A program made the translations under genes and the position numbers. Below, one piece after another: positions 45,005 to 54,599 of a DNA stretch of 64,000 nucleotides; the first letter of the stretch is position 1; each line of letters starts with the position of its first letter. This stretch comes from Thermaerobacillus caldiproteolyticus (GTDB taxonomy: Bacteria > Bacillota > Bacilli > Bacillales > Anoxybacillaceae). The notes below the pieces were generated by a model. It was not told the origin of the DNA. It saw nothing but the letters and a program-made list of their open reading frames with translations, and searched no databases. The stretch spans positions 62,001-126,000 of the forward strand of contig NZ_JACDUT010000001.1 in NCBI RefSeq assembly GCF_013761245.1, written 5' to 3'.

Positions 45005-45035
45005 TTATTTGTTAAATAAAGTATAACGTTTCGAA

Positions 45036-45195
45036 ACTGTCTAGCTTCAGACGCCATCTGCTCAAGGCTCTTCGACTTACACTGCAGTGGAGAGAGGACA
45101 CGATATCCGGACACTCAGCGTGTCACAGGACATGACAAAAGTCGAATTAGGCACCCTCGATTAGTCCCCAGCGTTTGTCGCCGATAGATAGGCAT
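45036..45195. repeat. Decayed intergenic repeat element
   Basis: Begins AACTGTCTAGCTTCAGACGCC, the same start box as the elements at 550 and 25625, and runs through GC-rich non-coding sequence. The CCGCTTTT-type tail is not recognisable, so this copy is degraded or truncated. Confidence 0.45.
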
Positions 45196-45211
45196 CTTGA
45201 TCCTTTCTTAA

Positions 45212-45715
45212 TTATAACGCTCCATACCGTTTTGCAATGGCATAAAATGATTCATTACTTCGAATAATCAACACTTTTGTGTTGATTGGAACTTTTTCAA
45301 ACAATGTCTCGACATCGCGGTTATACATGCGCACACACCCTTGTGTCACATATTTTCCGATCGACTGCGGGTTATTCGTTCCGTGAATGCCGTATGTCCG
45401 ACCGTCTGTTCTGTATGCATCAAGGCCAATCCAACGCGTACCGAGCGGGTTATTCGTTGCGCCCCCCGGAATACTCTTTTTTCGGTAATATGGGTTTTTC
45501 GCTTTCACTTTCACAGTAAACAATCCTTCCGGTGTTAATGTCGATGTTACACCGGTCGCGACTGGATATACCGCTTCAATTTTTCCATTTTGAATAAAAG
45601 CAAGCTTATTGATCCCTTTATTGATGATAATAAACGGTTGATTGGCCGCCAATCCAGAAGCAGAAGCTGGATAAAAGGAAGAGAGTATAAGCATAATGGC
45701 TAATAACAGGCGCAT
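45212..45715 (-). CDS. yqjB: L,D-transpeptidase (YkuD domain, YqjB-like)
   Basis: Secreted protein of 167 residues: signal peptide MRLLLAIMLILSSFYPASAS, then a YkuD catalytic domain. The active-site stretch runs from YGIHGTNNPQSIG to TQGCVRMYNRD, with the nucleophile Cys in QGC. Most members have SHGC; TQGC is a variation at the residues before the Gly-Cys. It would cross-link or modify peptidoglycan outside the membrane. Adjacent to yqjA as in B. subtilis. Confidence 0.82.
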   Translation of the reverse strand: MRLLLAIMLILSSFYPASASGLAANQPFIIINKGINKLAFIQNGKIEAVYPVATGVTSTLTPEGLFTVKVKAKNPYYRKKSIPGGATNNPLGTRWIGLDAYRTDGRTYGIHGTNNPQSIGKYVTQGCVRMYNRDVETLFEKVPINTKVLIIRSNESFYAIAKRYGAL

Positions 45716-45721
45716 CTGATT

Positions 45722-46756
45722 TCACCCTTTACTTCGTTTTTTATAGTGTGAAGCAAAGCGGTGAACGGCATACATAACATCATGAAGCTTGTTTTTCCTT
45801 TTTTTTCTTCCCTCTGTACCGAATTGGCTCTTAATAATTAAATATTGTTCGAGCTCTTTCATCAAGTAAAGCAGTGCTGCTCGTTCCTCAAACTCTTCGC
45901 GCGTTTTTGGCAGCGGCAGCGCCTCAAACTGCTTTTTCATATCGTGAAGTTGGCGAATAAATCGATACGCTGTATTTCCCGGGTGGATGGCATCACTAAG
46001 CTTATCAATGAAATCTGCGACTACTTTTCGCTGCTCAACTGTATATGTGAGGGACGTCACAAGCGGCAGCACTCGCTCAATAATTTCCAGTTGCTTTTCC
46101 CTCATGCGAAAATAATGATAATACCCTTCTTCATTTCGTAAAAAATGATTCTCGACATTTCGTAGTGCAGCCAGCTTCGCTTTTTGCAATATCTCCGCAG
46201 CCAATGTCAACTCTTTTCCATCCCAATTGCTCCCGTTTGTGCGTAAGTATTTGACGATTTCTTTAAAAATAATCCGAAATAAATCCTCAATAATGCGCTG
46301 ATATTCCTTTAATTGGTTTTCCACGCTTGGCATGTACATATTAACAATCAGAGCGACACCGATGCCAATGATAATGAGCAATGATTCATTGATGACCACT
46401 TCCCATGTAAAATGTTTCGCGGCATAAAAATGAAGAATAATGACAGAACTTGTGGCAATTCCTTCTGTCACTTTTAGCCGTACCGTCGTTGGAATAAAAA
46501 AGAGCAATAACAATCCAATCGTAAGAGGATGATAAGCAATTCCTTCGAAAAAGATGAAGGAAAAGAGCATGGCTGTCATGCATGCGACAAAACGCGCCCA
46601 CGCGGTTTGCAATGACTTCTTTTTCGTCACTTGAATGCATAAGAGGGTAATAATGCCGGCCGATACGAAGTTATGAAGCCCAACATATTGCGCAAGACTG
46701 ATCGAAAGTGCCGTACCAATAGCCGTCTTTGCAGTCCGATATCCAATTTTAAACAT
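45722..46756 (-). CDS. yqjA: Aromatic acid exporter family membrane protein YqjA
   Basis: Protein of 344 residues. N-terminal ArAE_1 membrane domain (about 1-145, hydrophobic segments such as FVSAGIITLLCIQVT and LTIGLLLLFFIPTTV), then a cytosolic, largely helical C-terminal domain (150-344) ending in a basic tail (KRKNKLHDVM). Probably an exporter; substrate unknown. Six bases separate its stop from the yqjB start, so the two are co-transcribed. Confidence 0.87.
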   Translation of the reverse strand: MFKIGYRTAKTAIGTALSISLAQYVGLHNFVSAGIITLLCIQVTKKKSLQTAWARFVACMTAMLFSFIFFEGIAYHPLTIGLLLLFFIPTTVRLKVTEGIATSSVIILHFYAAKHFTWEVVINESLLIIIGIGVALIVNMYMPSVENQLKEYQRIIEDLFRIIFKEIVKYLRTNGSNWDGKELTLAAEILQKAKLAALRNVENHFLRNEEGYYHYFRMREKQLEIIERVLPLVTSLTYTVEQRKVVADFIDKLSDAIHPGNTAYRFIRQLHDMKKQFEALPLPKTREEFEERAALLYLMKELEQYLIIKSQFGTEGRKKRKNKLHDVMYAVHRFASHYKKRSKG

Positions 46757-46779
46757 AACTCAATCCCCTATTTCAAAAT

Positions 46780-46815
46780 AAAAAAGATGATCAAAAAACG
46801 ACCATCTTTTTTTAT
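46780..46815 (-). terminator. Terminator after artM
   Basis: AAAGATGGTC/GATCATCTTT stem with a T-rich loop and T-run on the minus strand. It overlaps the artM stop and lies 24 bases before yqjA. Confidence 0.75.
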
Positions 46816-47537
46816 TATAGCATCTTTTCAAGGAATTCTTGAGCCCGTTTACTTTTTGGTGCAGAGAAAAATTCGCTCGGCGGCGCGTCTTCGACGAGTT
46901 GTCCGCCATCTAAAAATAGTACGCGATCAGCAACCTCGCGAGCAAATCCCATTTCATGGGTGACAATCGCCATCGTCATGCCTGTATGAGCGAGCGATTT
47001 CATGACCTCAAGTACTTCTTTGACCATTTCCGGGTCTAACGCTGACGTCGGTTCGTCAAACAGCATCACGTCCGGCGACATCGCCAATGCCCGAGCAATG
47101 GCTACGCGCTGTTTTTGCCCTCCCGATAAACGGTTTGGATATTCGTTCGCTTTTTCCGCTAATCCGACCTTTTGAAGCAGCTCGAGCCCTTTTGCTTCGG
47201 CATCCACTTTCGTCATGCCCTTTACTTTCATCGGCGCATACGTTAAATTTTCCAGTACGGTCATATGCGGAAACAAATGGAAATGTTGAAACACCATGCC
47301 GACATTTTGCCGCACCTTCATAATATTCGTTTTCGGATTCGTAATTTCCTGATCACCAATCCAGATTTTCCCGCTCGTTGGTTCTTCTAGTAAATTAAGG
47401 CATCGCAAAAATGTAGATTTTCCCGATCCCGAAGGACCGATGATTGCGACCACTTCTCCTTGCTTGATCATTGTTGTAATCCCTTTTAATACCTCTAACT
47501 TACCAAATGATTTATGAAGGTCTACTACTTTAATCAC
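46815..47537 (-). CDS. artM: Amino acid ABC transporter ATP-binding protein (arginine type)
   Basis: ABC ATPase of 240 residues. Walker [11 protein letters not shown], signature [14 protein letters not shown], Walker [13 protein letters not shown] and the switch His in [10 protein letters not shown]. Polar amino acid (PAAT/GlnQ) class. The start overlaps the permease gene by 8 bases. Orthologous in place to B. subtilis artM (yqiZ), part of the ArtPQM high-affinity arginine uptake system. Confidence 0.9.
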   Translation of the reverse strand: MIKVVDLHKSFGKLEVLKGITTMIKQGEVVAIIGPSGSGKSTFLRCLNLLEEPTSGKIWIGDQEITNPKTNIMKVRQNVGMVFQHFHLFPHMTVLENLTYAPMKVKGMTKVDAEAKGLELLQKVGLAEKANEYPNRLSGGQKQRVAIARALAMSPDVMLFDEPTSALDPEMVKEVLEVMKSLAHTGMTMAIVTHEMGFAREVADRVLFLDGGQLVEDAPPSEFFSAPKSKRAQEFLEKML

Positions 47538-48201
47538 TTTTTCTCATTCTCCCTTCAACCGCTTTGCCGAGCAGAGTGAGGATGATGACCAAAATATAAT
47601 AAATCAAACCAGCAATTAAAAGCGGTTCAAAATACGCATATTTTTGACCACCGACAATATAGGCGCGGCGCATAATATCCATCGCCCCGATGACGGTGAC
47701 AACCGCCGATTCTTTCGTTAACGTAATAAATTCATTCATTAACGCAGGTAAAATATTTTTTAATGCCTGCGGCAAAATAATATCGCGCATCATGCGTTTA
47801 TACGGAACACCAAGTGCCATTGCCGCTTCTCGCTGCCCTTTATCAACGGCTAAAATCCCAGCGCGAATAATTTCAGAAATGTAAGCGGCAGAGTTTAAAC
47901 CGAAGGCGATGACCGCCGCAGGAAACGCTTCAATTTCAAAGCCGATAAGTTGTGGTAAACCAAAATAGATAATCATTAACTGCAACACAAGTGGCGTACC
48001 GCGAAATACGGATGTATATGCATCAGCGAGCCATGTTAATACTTTAATTCTGCCAATTTTACACAATGCTAAAATAACGCCGAATACAAATCCAAGCAAC
48101 GCCGCGAATACGACAATTTTCAGCGTTACACCAACCCCTTGCAAAATAAAAGGGATTGACGGAATGATTTGGGAGAAATTCAAGTTCACTCCAAACCCCA
48201 T
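47530..48201 (-). CDS. artQ: Amino acid ABC transporter permease (arginine type)
   Basis: HisM/GlnP-type membrane permease of 223 residues with about five hydrophobic segments. The EAA loop that contacts the ATPase reads [20 protein letters not shown]. The GTG five codons in is a possible start; ATG 48201 is kept although GAGG is close. Lies between artP and artM. Confidence 0.88.
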   Translation of the reverse strand: MGFGVNLNFSQIIPSIPFILQGVGVTLKIVVFAALLGFVFGVILALCKIGRIKVLTWLADAYTSVFRGTPLVLQLMIIYFGLPQLIGFEIEAFPAAVIAFGLNSAAYISEIIRAGILAVDKGQREAAMALGVPYKRMMRDIILPQALKNILPALMNEFITLTKESAVVTVIGAMDIMRRAYIVGGQKYAYFEPLLIAGLIYYILVIILTLLGKAVEGRMRKSD

Positions 48202-48261
48202 CCTTCCTCATCAATAGTGAAAAACGTCCAAAAAGGCAATACCTTTTTGAACGTAAGCGCA

Positions 48262-49053
48262 TTACTGTTGGTCAAACCATTTTTTAATGAGCTTGTCCAC
48301 TTCGCCATTTTTCATTTTTTCTTGTAAGACTTTGTTAAATTCGTCTCTTAACTTGCTTCCTTTCGGGAAGGCGATCGCGGAACCGGCTTCTTGTTCACTT
48401 GTTGGAATCGTATGGCCTTCTAATTTGCCGCTGCTGTTTTTCAAATAGCCTTTTGCTACTGTATCTTCAATAATTGCAGCGTCAAAACGTCCTGCTTGAA
48501 TTTCTTGAATCAAATCTGGAATGCGGTTGCGGCTTTCGATTTTCATGCTGACGGTTTTAGCAATTTTATTCGCTTCCCCTTCTTGAATCGAACCAGTTTG
48601 GACACCAACCGTTTTTCCTTTTAAATCTTCTACGGTTTTAATACCGCTTCCTTTTTTCGACACAATCATATTTCTCGCTACATAATACACATCGGAGAAA
48701 TCAACGTTTTTCTTCCGGTCTTCCGTCGGTGTCATCCCCGCTAATACAAAGTCTACTTTCCCAGATTGCAACGCCGGGATTAAACCAGTAAAGTCCATAT
48801 CGACGATTTCAAACTTGTATCCTAATTCTTTCGTAATCATTTTTGCCAAATCGACGTCAAAGCCAATAACTTCATTTCCTTTAGCGGTATCAATATATTC
48901 AAACGGCGCATAATCAGCGGATGTCCCCATTTTTAATACTTTCTCTTGCTCTCCGCTGCTCTCTTTTCCTTGCTCTTTCCCCCCCGTTCCGCATGCAGAA
49001 AGTAAGCCAATAAATAGAATGCTAGAAACAAGTAATAATAGCCACTTTTTCAT
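48262..49053 (-). CDS. artP: Arginine-type ABC transporter substrate-binding lipoprotein
   Basis: Periplasmic-binding-protein family 3 lipoprotein of 263 residues. Lipobox LLSACGTG (lipidated Cys near residue 20) after a hydrophobic signal, a Gly/Glu/Lys linker, then the bilobal domain (SADYAPFEYIDTAKGNEVIG, AGMTPTEDRKKNVDFSD). ATG 49053 has GGAGG 6 bases upstream. Arginine specificity is inferred from the B. subtilis artPQM order and a good ARG box upstream. Confidence 0.88.
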   Translation of the reverse strand: MKKWLLLLVSSILFIGLLSACGTGGKEQGKESSGEQEKVLKMGTSADYAPFEYIDTAKGNEVIGFDVDLAKMITKELGYKFEIVDMDFTGLIPALQSGKVDFVLAGMTPTEDRKKNVDFSDVYYVARNMIVSKKGSGIKTVEDLKGKTVGVQTGSIQEGEANKIAKTVSMKIESRNRIPDLIQEIQAGRFDAAIIEDTVAKGYLKNSSGKLEGHTIPTSEQEAGSAIAFPKGSKLRDEFNKVLQEKMKNGEVDKLIKKWFDQQ

Positions 49054-49140
49054 GACGTGCCTCCCTTTCATAGACCAGAAAATTCAAAATAATTGTTACA
49101 ATATCGTGAAATAAGTTTTTGTTCTTGGCAATAGATATTT

Positions 49141-49158
49141 TTTGAATATATATTCTAT
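49141..49158 (-). promoter_or_regulatory. ARG box (ArgR/AhrC operator) upstream of artP
   Basis: ATAGAATATATATTCAAA agrees with WNTGAATWWWWATTCANW at 17 of 18 positions (A for T at the third). About 90 bases before the artP ATG. Confidence 0.55.
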
Positions 49159-49250
49159 GTTTTGTATATTAACACGAGTATTTATAAATATGCAATGTAA
49201 TTTTTAATTATAGATAAAATGTTTTTATTTTCGGAAAATAATAAATCATA

Positions 49251-49281
49251 AAAACGAAGCCGGTTTACCCGGCTTCGTTAC
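49251..49281 (-). terminator. Terminator after brxB
   Basis: AACGAAGCCGG/CCGGCTTCGTT stem with a 5-base loop, then TTTT, touching the stop codon. Confidence 0.85.
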
Positions 49282-49715
49282 ACTTCGTCGCAATATTTGT
49301 CAAAAGCCGCTTGCAGCTTTTGAATGACTTCGATCGGCTCATGCCCTTCAATTTCATGGCGCTCAATCATCGTGCAAATGTTTCCGTCTTTTAGTAGCGC
49401 AAATGATGGCGAAGAAGGAGGATATCCTTCAAAATATTCACGCGCTCGAGCGGTTGCCTCTTTATCTTGGCCGGCAAACACAGTGACAAGATAATCCGGA
49501 CGCTTATCGTAATGGATCGCCTGCGACGCCGCTGGACGGGCAATGCCACCGGCACAGCCGCATACGGAGTTAATCATTACTAATGTCGTTCCTTTTCGCT
49601 GTAGCGCTGCGTCTACCTCTTCCGGCGTACGCAATTCTTCATATCCCGCCTCAACTATTTCTTTACGTGCTTGTTCGACGATGTCATTCATAAAAAATTG
49701 AAAGTTAAATTGCAT
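49278..49715 (-). CDS. brxB: Bacilliredoxin BrxB (YqiW)
   Basis: Thioredoxin-like protein of 145 residues, the same length as B. subtilis YqiW. The redox motif is the family's CGC in [14 protein letters not shown]. It removes bacillithiol from S-bacillithiolated proteins. ATG 49715 with AAGGAG 8 bases upstream is chosen over a start 11 codons earlier. Lies between the art operon and the small peptide genes. Confidence 0.93.
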   Translation of the reverse strand: MQFNFQFFMNDIVEQARKEIVEAGYEELRTPEEVDAALQRKGTTLVMINSVCGCAGGIARPAASQAIHYDKRPDYLVTVFAGQDKEATARAREYFEGYPPSSPSFALLKDGNICTMIERHEIEGHEPIEVIQKLQAAFDKYCDEV

Positions 49716-49970
49716 ATGATTCGCTCCTTCTCTCTTTTTTTTCATCATACCAATAAGATGAGCAGTGTTTCAATTAATATGACGTGTTTAAACTTTTGGA
49801 TTGGTATCGAACCAACAATCATGGCACGAAATTCAGTCTTAATTGCACAGAATCAATTATTTTGTATCGTACTTTCACTTTCCGTGAACTATTTGCGGTA
49901 CTCGTACAATAAAAGCATACATGAATGAGCATGATATGAATGTAAATGATTTTTTGAAGGAGTGTCAAAC

Positions 49971-50039
49971 ATGGCTGATATGAAAGTAAATGTAAATGCT
50001 GTTTGGGGATGGTGGAGTAAAAGGAAATGGAACGCTTAA
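49971..50039 (+). CDS. Tryptophan-rich 22-residue peptide
   Basis: Small frame with an excellent ribosome site (AAGGAG, 8 bases, ATG). The peptide starts MADMKVNVNAVWGWW and ends with a basic SKRKW stretch; four of its 22 residues are Trp (positions 12, 14, 15, 20). It overlaps the next small frame by 13 bases. No signal peptide. Too short for family assignment; a pheromone-, toxin- or leader-like peptide is possible. Confidence 0.45.
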   Translation: MADMKVNVNAVWGWWSKRKWNA

Positions 50040-50155
50040 AACAGATGATAATTGAATTCATAAAGGGGATGATTGAAAATATAAACCAAATGATCGTGGC
50101 GTTAGTTGAATTTGATTATGAAAAGGCTTACGAAGAAATGAACAAAAAAAAATAA
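50027..50155 (+). CDS. Amphipathic 42-residue peptide
   Basis: Frame starting MERLKQMIIEFIKGMIENIN and ending EEMNKKK, one amphipathic helix followed by a charged tail. GGAG lies 9 bases before the ATG inside the previous frame, so the two could be translationally coupled. About 60 bases further on, a third stretch (EHLPIKEIINNFSFSYNEYL to SLAE) is open but has no start codon. A strong terminator follows at 50363. No family recognised. Confidence 0.45.
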   Translation: MERLKQMIIEFIKGMIENINQMIVALVEFDYEKAYEEMNKKK

Positions 50156-50362
50156 TTATGTTAATTCAATTGAGGAGATAAAAAGAAGAAAGAACATCTT
50201 CCTATAAAAGAAATAATCAATAATTTCAGTTTTAGTTATAATGAATATCTCTGGCTTTCAAGTAATTTTTATTCCTTAGCTGAATGATGTAAATTGAAAA
50301 TGAATAGGTTATACAGTCATCCTTTTTATTTATTTCTGTTTGATTATTGCTACATCTATTGT

Positions 50363-50391
50363 GAAAAGATAGGCTTACCGCCTATCTTTTC
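50363..50391. terminator. Bidirectional terminator
   Basis: Perfect GAAAAGATAGGC/GCCTATCTTTTC stem with TTACC loop, between the small peptide frames (plus) and the secreted-protein gene (minus). Confidence 0.85.
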
Positions 50392-50404
50392 TGTGTTCAG
50401 TATA

Positions 50405-50950
50405 TTAGTACGATTTGATTTTTGCTTCCAATTGTCTGAGCGTTAACTGGTTAAACTCTGAAAAACCTTCTCCTTCCAAGGAAATTATTTTTCCTTCGTA
50501 AACAGGGTAGACTCCTTGCCATCCCCCGACAATGGTATAAAATTCTGTTCCTAAAACAGGTTTTAGAAAGCAAACATATCGACCCTCAGCCATCGGTCCT
50601 GGATAAACTTTGTTGATAGGATTTAAAGGAGCAGGAAGGGGTTCAATTCCGGTCGATAACACGTTGATGATTTTGCCGCCGTTTCCCTTTAAATATTTGT
50701 CGACATGAAAGCTTTGTACAAAATTGACGAGCTGCCCACCTTGCACAGATTTGTCTAACGGCCGTTTCTGATGTGAAGTATCGAACCAACCATAAGCAAT
50801 GAATACTGAGCCGCTTACTAAATCCTTTATGTTTGCGGCACGCTTGATATTTACTGCTTGTTTTGGAATAGCATTATTATGCGCCTCAACAGGTAAATGA
50901 AACGTAAACAGCAAATATATGCAGATGAAAAACTTAGACCATACTTTCAT
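50405..50950 (-). CDS. Secreted protein of unknown function, 181 residues
   Basis: Clear signal peptide (MKVWSKFFICIYLLFTFHLP, cleavage near VEA). The mature part has blocks DLVSGSVFIAYGWFDTS, QSFHVDKYLKGNGGKIINVL and GRYVCFLKPVLGTEFYTIVG, suggesting a compact beta-rich domain. No known motif. GATG-type ribosome site is weak but the start is fixed by the signal peptide. Neither neighbour hints at function. Confidence 0.75.
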   Translation of the reverse strand: MKVWSKFFICIYLLFTFHLPVEAHNNAIPKQAVNIKRAANIKDLVSGSVFIAYGWFDTSHQKRPLDKSVQGGQLVNFVQSFHVDKYLKGNGGKIINVLSTGIEPLPAPLNPINKVYPGPMAEGRYVCFLKPVLGTEFYTIVGGWQGVYPVYEGKIISLEGEGFSEFNQLTLRQLEAKIKSY

Positions 50951-51209
50951 TCCATCACCTCATGATATATCTTTATTAAGCGTTACTATTGTTCAACAAT
51001 CTTTCTTTTTTTATGTGACCATTTTATACATATTTCTTTTGCCCTCATCAGCAAAATAGTGTTTTCCTTTTTACCTCTGTAGGAAAAACCATTTGCACAG
51101 CAAACAAGTTTATGTATTGTTCCCACTATTGATGCTTCGAGGTTCGATAGCGAAGCGAGACAAAACATAAGATTTTATTCCCAATGCAACAATAGTCATT
51201 ATGTTGCAT
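50951..51209. other. Gap between the secreted-protein gene and the meaB terminator
   Basis: Contains a 60-codon minus frame (50986-51168) without a ribosome site or recognisable domain, and otherwise nothing I can support. Confidence 0.35.
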
Positions 51210-51252
51210 CAAAAAAGCCTTAGATTCGATAGAATCTAAAGCTTTTATTTTT
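51210..51252 (-). terminator. Terminator after meaB and the mut genes
   Basis: Minus strand AAAAGC-TTTAGATTC and GAATCTAAGGCTTTT with a 4-base loop, then TTTGAT. Lies about 30 bases after meaB. Confidence 0.8.
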
Positions 51253-51282
51253 TAGGGCTGTTTGTTTTACGTCTTAATAAAT

Positions 51283-52407
51283 TTATTCAGACTCCTTTTT
51301 GTTTTCATAAATCCGCAATAACTGTTGTACTGCCTTCGTTACAGAGAGCGTGCCAGCGATTACATTATTTTCGATCATCGGTAGCTTTTCTTTAATTTGC
51401 GGATGTGAGAAAAAGCTCGATTCTAGATAATCTTTAATCATCGAGTAAATCCAGTCTTTCAGCTGATTTCGCCGACGCATCTCAAATACGCCTGAGTTTT
51501 TTGTCGTTTCCACAAATTTCTCAATAACTTGCCAAATTTCAGGGATTCCTTCCCCTAACAAAGCGGAACATGTATAAGCTTTTGTTTCCCATCCTGGCGT
51601 TGCCGGCCGCAAGTAATGAAGAAATTGGTTGTATTCTTCTTTGGCGGCTAACGCTTTCGGTTTATTGCCGCCGTCGGCCTTATTAATAATAATCGCGTCC
51701 GTTAGTTCCATAATTCCTTTTTTCATGCCCTGAAGTTCGTCTCCTGCTCCCGTCAGAGCAAGAAGCATGAAAAAGTCAACCATGCTGCGAACTACGAATT
51801 CACTTTGCCCGACACCAACCGTTTCAATCAAAATGACATCATAACCTGCCGCCTCGCATAAAAGCATCGTTTCCCGCGTTTTACGATGAACGCCGCCAAG
51901 CGTACCGCCGGATGGAGACGGTCGAATAAACGCCCGCGGATCACGCGACAAATTTTCCATCCTTGTTTTATCACCAAGAATGCTCCCGCCTGTAATGGAG
52001 CTGCTCGGATCTACCGCAAGAACGGCAACGCGATGGCCGTTTTCGCATAAAAATTTTCCGAACGCTTCGATAAACGTGCTTTTTCCTGCTCCCGGCACAC
52101 CGGTAATGCCGATGCGAATCGATTTTCCGACATAAGGAAGCAATTCATTCAACATTTGTTGTGCCATTTCCATATGCTTTGCCGCATTGCTTTCGACAAG
52201 CGTAATCGCCTGCGCCAAAATCGTTCGATCATTGTTTAATACTCCTTTGACATATTCCGCTACCGACCGTTCTTTTCGTTTCACCCATCGCTTTGTTGGC
52301 TGCGGTGAGGAAGTAGATTCCTCTTGCTTTTTTACATAAGCAGTCGCAAAGTCATCGGCTCGTTCTTCTGGCACCCACTCCGGGCGATATGTTCGTTCGT
52401 TGCTCAT
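51283..52407 (-). CDS. meaB: Methylmalonyl-CoA mutase-associated GTPase MeaB
   Basis: G3E-family P-loop GTPase of 374 residues that chaperones and protects methylmalonyl-CoA mutase and gates cofactor loading. P-loop [20 protein letters not shown] (about residues 97-116), switch-type VLAVDPSSS and [11 protein letters not shown], base-specificity INKADGGN. An extended N-terminus (about 60 residues) precedes the core. Its start overlaps the mutB stop by 4 bases (ATGA), so the two are coupled. Confidence 0.92.
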   Translation of the reverse strand: MSNERTYRPEWVPEERADDFATAYVKKQEESTSSPQPTKRWVKRKERSVAEYVKGVLNNDRTILAQAITLVESNAAKHMEMAQQMLNELLPYVGKSIRIGITGVPGAGKSTFIEAFGKFLCENGHRVAVLAVDPSSSITGGSILGDKTRMENLSRDPRAFIRPSPSGGTLGGVHRKTRETMLLCEAAGYDVILIETVGVGQSEFVVRSMVDFFMLLALTGAGDELQGMKKGIMELTDAIIINKADGGNKPKALAAKEEYNQFLHYLRPATPGWETKAYTCSALLGEGIPEIWQVIEKFVETTKNSGVFEMRRRNQLKDWIYSMIKDYLESSFFSHPQIKEKLPMIENNVIAGTLSVTKAVQQLLRIYENKKESE

Positions 52408-54599
52408 TGGTTCACTTCCTCATACCCGAGGCGCTTATAAATTTCCTCAAGCACTTTTTCTGCAGCGGCTGGAATGATGGTTCCCGGACCAAAAATGGCT
52501 GAGGCACCGTGTTCGTATAAAAATTCATAGTCTTGCGGTGGAATGACACCTCCAACGATAACAATAATATCTTCGCGACCTAGTTTACGCAATTGCTCGA
52601 CTAACTGTGGCAATAACGTTTTATGTCCGCCGGCAAGCGAACTTATCCCAACGACATGAACGTCGTTTTCTACTGCTTGACGCGCCGTTTCCTCCGGTGT
52701 TTGAAACAACGGTCCAATATCAACATCAAATCCTAAATCGGCAAATGCCGTCGCAATAACTTTCGCGCCGCGGTCATGTCCATCTTGTCCCATTTTTGCA
52801 ACCATAATGCGCGGTCTACGACCTTCCAGCTCATAAAATTCATCAGTCAGCTTCTTGACGCGCTGAATTTCTTCTTCATTTGTAAATTCGGAGCTATAGA
52901 CTCCGCTAATTGAGCGAATGACCGCTTTATGACGTTTCGCCACTTTTTCAATCGCATAAGAAATTTCCCCTAATGTAGCGCGAGCGCGTGCTGCCTGCAC
53001 AGCAAGCTCAAGTAAGTTTCCTTCTCCCGTTTCTGTTGCTTTTGTAATGGCCTCTAACGCTTCTTGCACCTTTTGCTCATCGCGGGAAGCGCGCAATTGT
53101 TTTAACTTTTCAATTTGCCGTAGACGGACATCTGTATTATCTACTTCTAAAATATCAATTGGCTCTTCTTTTTCCGGCCGATATTTGTTTACACCGATAA
53201 TTGTTTCGGCTCCGGAATCAATTTTCGCTTGACGTCTCGCGGCGGCTTCTTCGATCCGCATTTTTGGCAGCCCCGTTTCAATCGCTTTCGCCATCCCCCC
53301 TAAACTTTCAATTTCCTCAATATGCTTCCACGATCGATTCATTAATTCATTCGTTAATGTTTCTACATAGTACGAGCCTGCCCATGGATCAATCACGTTA
53401 CAAATTCCCGTTTCATCTTGTAAATAAAGCTGTGTATTGCGGGCAATGCGTGCGGAAAAATCAGTCGGCAAAGCAATCGCTTCATCGAGGGCGTTCGTGT
53501 GTAGCGATTGCGTATGGCCGAGCGCTGCAGCATGTGCTTCAATGCATGTGCGCACAACATTATTGAATGGATCTTGTTCGGTCAAGCTCCAGCCCGATGT
53601 TTGCGAGTGCGTCCGTAAAGCGAGCGATTTCGGATTTTTCGGGTTAAACGTTTTCATTATTTTCGCCCACATGATGCGCGCTGCTCTCATTTTTGCGACT
53701 TCCATAAAATAATTCATGCCGATTGCCCAGAAGAACGAAAGTCTTGGAGCGAATGAGTCGATATCAATTCCCGCTTTTAATCCAGTGCGCACATACTCTA
53801 ACCCGTCCGCCAGCGTATACGCCAATTCAATATCGGCCGGTGCCCCCGCTTCTTGCATATGGTAGCCCGAAATACTGATGCTGTTAAACTTTGGCATATA
53901 CTTCGACGTATATTCAAAAATATCAGCGATAATGCGCATCGACGTTTCCGGCGGATAAATATACGTATTGCGCACCATGTATTCTTTTAAAATATCGTTT
54001 TGAATCGTTCCGGAAAGCTTATCTTGTGTCACTCCTTGTTCTTCGGCTGTCACAATATAAAACGCCATAATCGGTAAAACGGCACCGTTCATCGTCATTG
54101 ACACCGACATTTGGTCAAGCGGAATGCCGTCAAACAAAATTTTCATATCTAAAATCGAATCAATCGCTACCCCTGCTTTTCCGACATCACCGACAACACG
54201 CGGGTGATCGGAGTCGTAGCCGCGATGCGTTGCTAGGTCAAAGGCGACAGACAGCCCTTTTTGCCCCATCGCTAAGTTGCGGCGATAAAAGGCATTACTT
54301 TCCTCTGCTGTCGAAAAACCGGCGTATTGTCGAATCGTCCACGGACGATTGATATACATCGACGGATAAGGCCCTCGTAAATATGGGGGGATTCCCGGCA
54401 TATAATCAAGAAAATCAAATCCTTCGATATCTTTTTTCGTATATAAAGGCTTAATCGCAATTTGTTCATTCGTTTGGAACAAAAGGTCGTCGATCGACGC
54501 TTTCAGCTTTTCTTCGATTGCTTGCTTCCACCGTTGTTCGTCTATGTTTTTGCTTGACATATGCAAAGGTACGTTCGTAAAATCAACCTTTCTATTCAT
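52404..54599 (-). CDS. mutB: Methylmalonyl-CoA mutase, catalytic large subunit
   Basis: Adenosylcobalamin-dependent mutase of 731 residues that converts (R)-methylmalonyl-CoA to succinyl-CoA. N-terminal TIM-barrel substrate domain ([20 protein letters not shown], about residue 120 onward); C-terminal B12-binding domain with the base-off motif DxHxxG in [13 protein letters not shown]. Overlaps mutA by 8 bases upstream and meaB by 4 downstream. Substrate arrives from propionyl-CoA made by branched-chain amino acid breakdown. Confidence 0.95.
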   Translation of the reverse strand: MNRKVDFTNVPLHMSSKNIDEQRWKQAIEEKLKASIDDLLFQTNEQIAIKPLYTKKDIEGFDFLDYMPGIPPYLRGPYPSMYINRPWTIRQYAGFSTAEESNAFYRRNLAMGQKGLSVAFDLATHRGYDSDHPRVVGDVGKAGVAIDSILDMKILFDGIPLDQMSVSMTMNGAVLPIMAFYIVTAEEQGVTQDKLSGTIQNDILKEYMVRNTYIYPPETSMRIIADIFEYTSKYMPKFNSISISGYHMQEAGAPADIELAYTLADGLEYVRTGLKAGIDIDSFAPRLSFFWAIGMNYFMEVAKMRAARIMWAKIMKTFNPKNPKSLALRTHSQTSGWSLTEQDPFNNVVRTCIEAHAAALGHTQSLHTNALDEAIALPTDFSARIARNTQLYLQDETGICNVIDPWAGSYYVETLTNELMNRSWKHIEEIESLGGMAKAIETGLPKMRIEEAAARRQAKIDSGAETIIGVNKYRPEKEEPIDILEVDNTDVRLRQIEKLKQLRASRDEQKVQEALEAITKATETGEGNLLELAVQAARARATLGEISYAIEKVAKRHKAVIRSISGVYSSEFTNEEEIQRVKKLTDEFYELEGRRPRIMVAKMGQDGHDRGAKVIATAFADLGFDVDIGPLFQTPEETARQAVENDVHVVGISSLAGGHKTLLPQLVEQLRKLGREDIIVIVGGVIPPQDYEFLYEHGASAIFGPGTIIPAAAEKVLEEIYKRLGYEEVNQ

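Noticed and set aside
50170-50285. Third small frame after the peptide pair (EHLPIKEIINN)
   Set aside because: No start codon in frame after an upstream TGA; may be a remnant but cannot be called a gene.
50986-51168. 60-codon minus frame between the secreted-protein gene and meaB
   Set aside because: No ribosome site, no domain, next to a terminator; kept only as a note on the gap.
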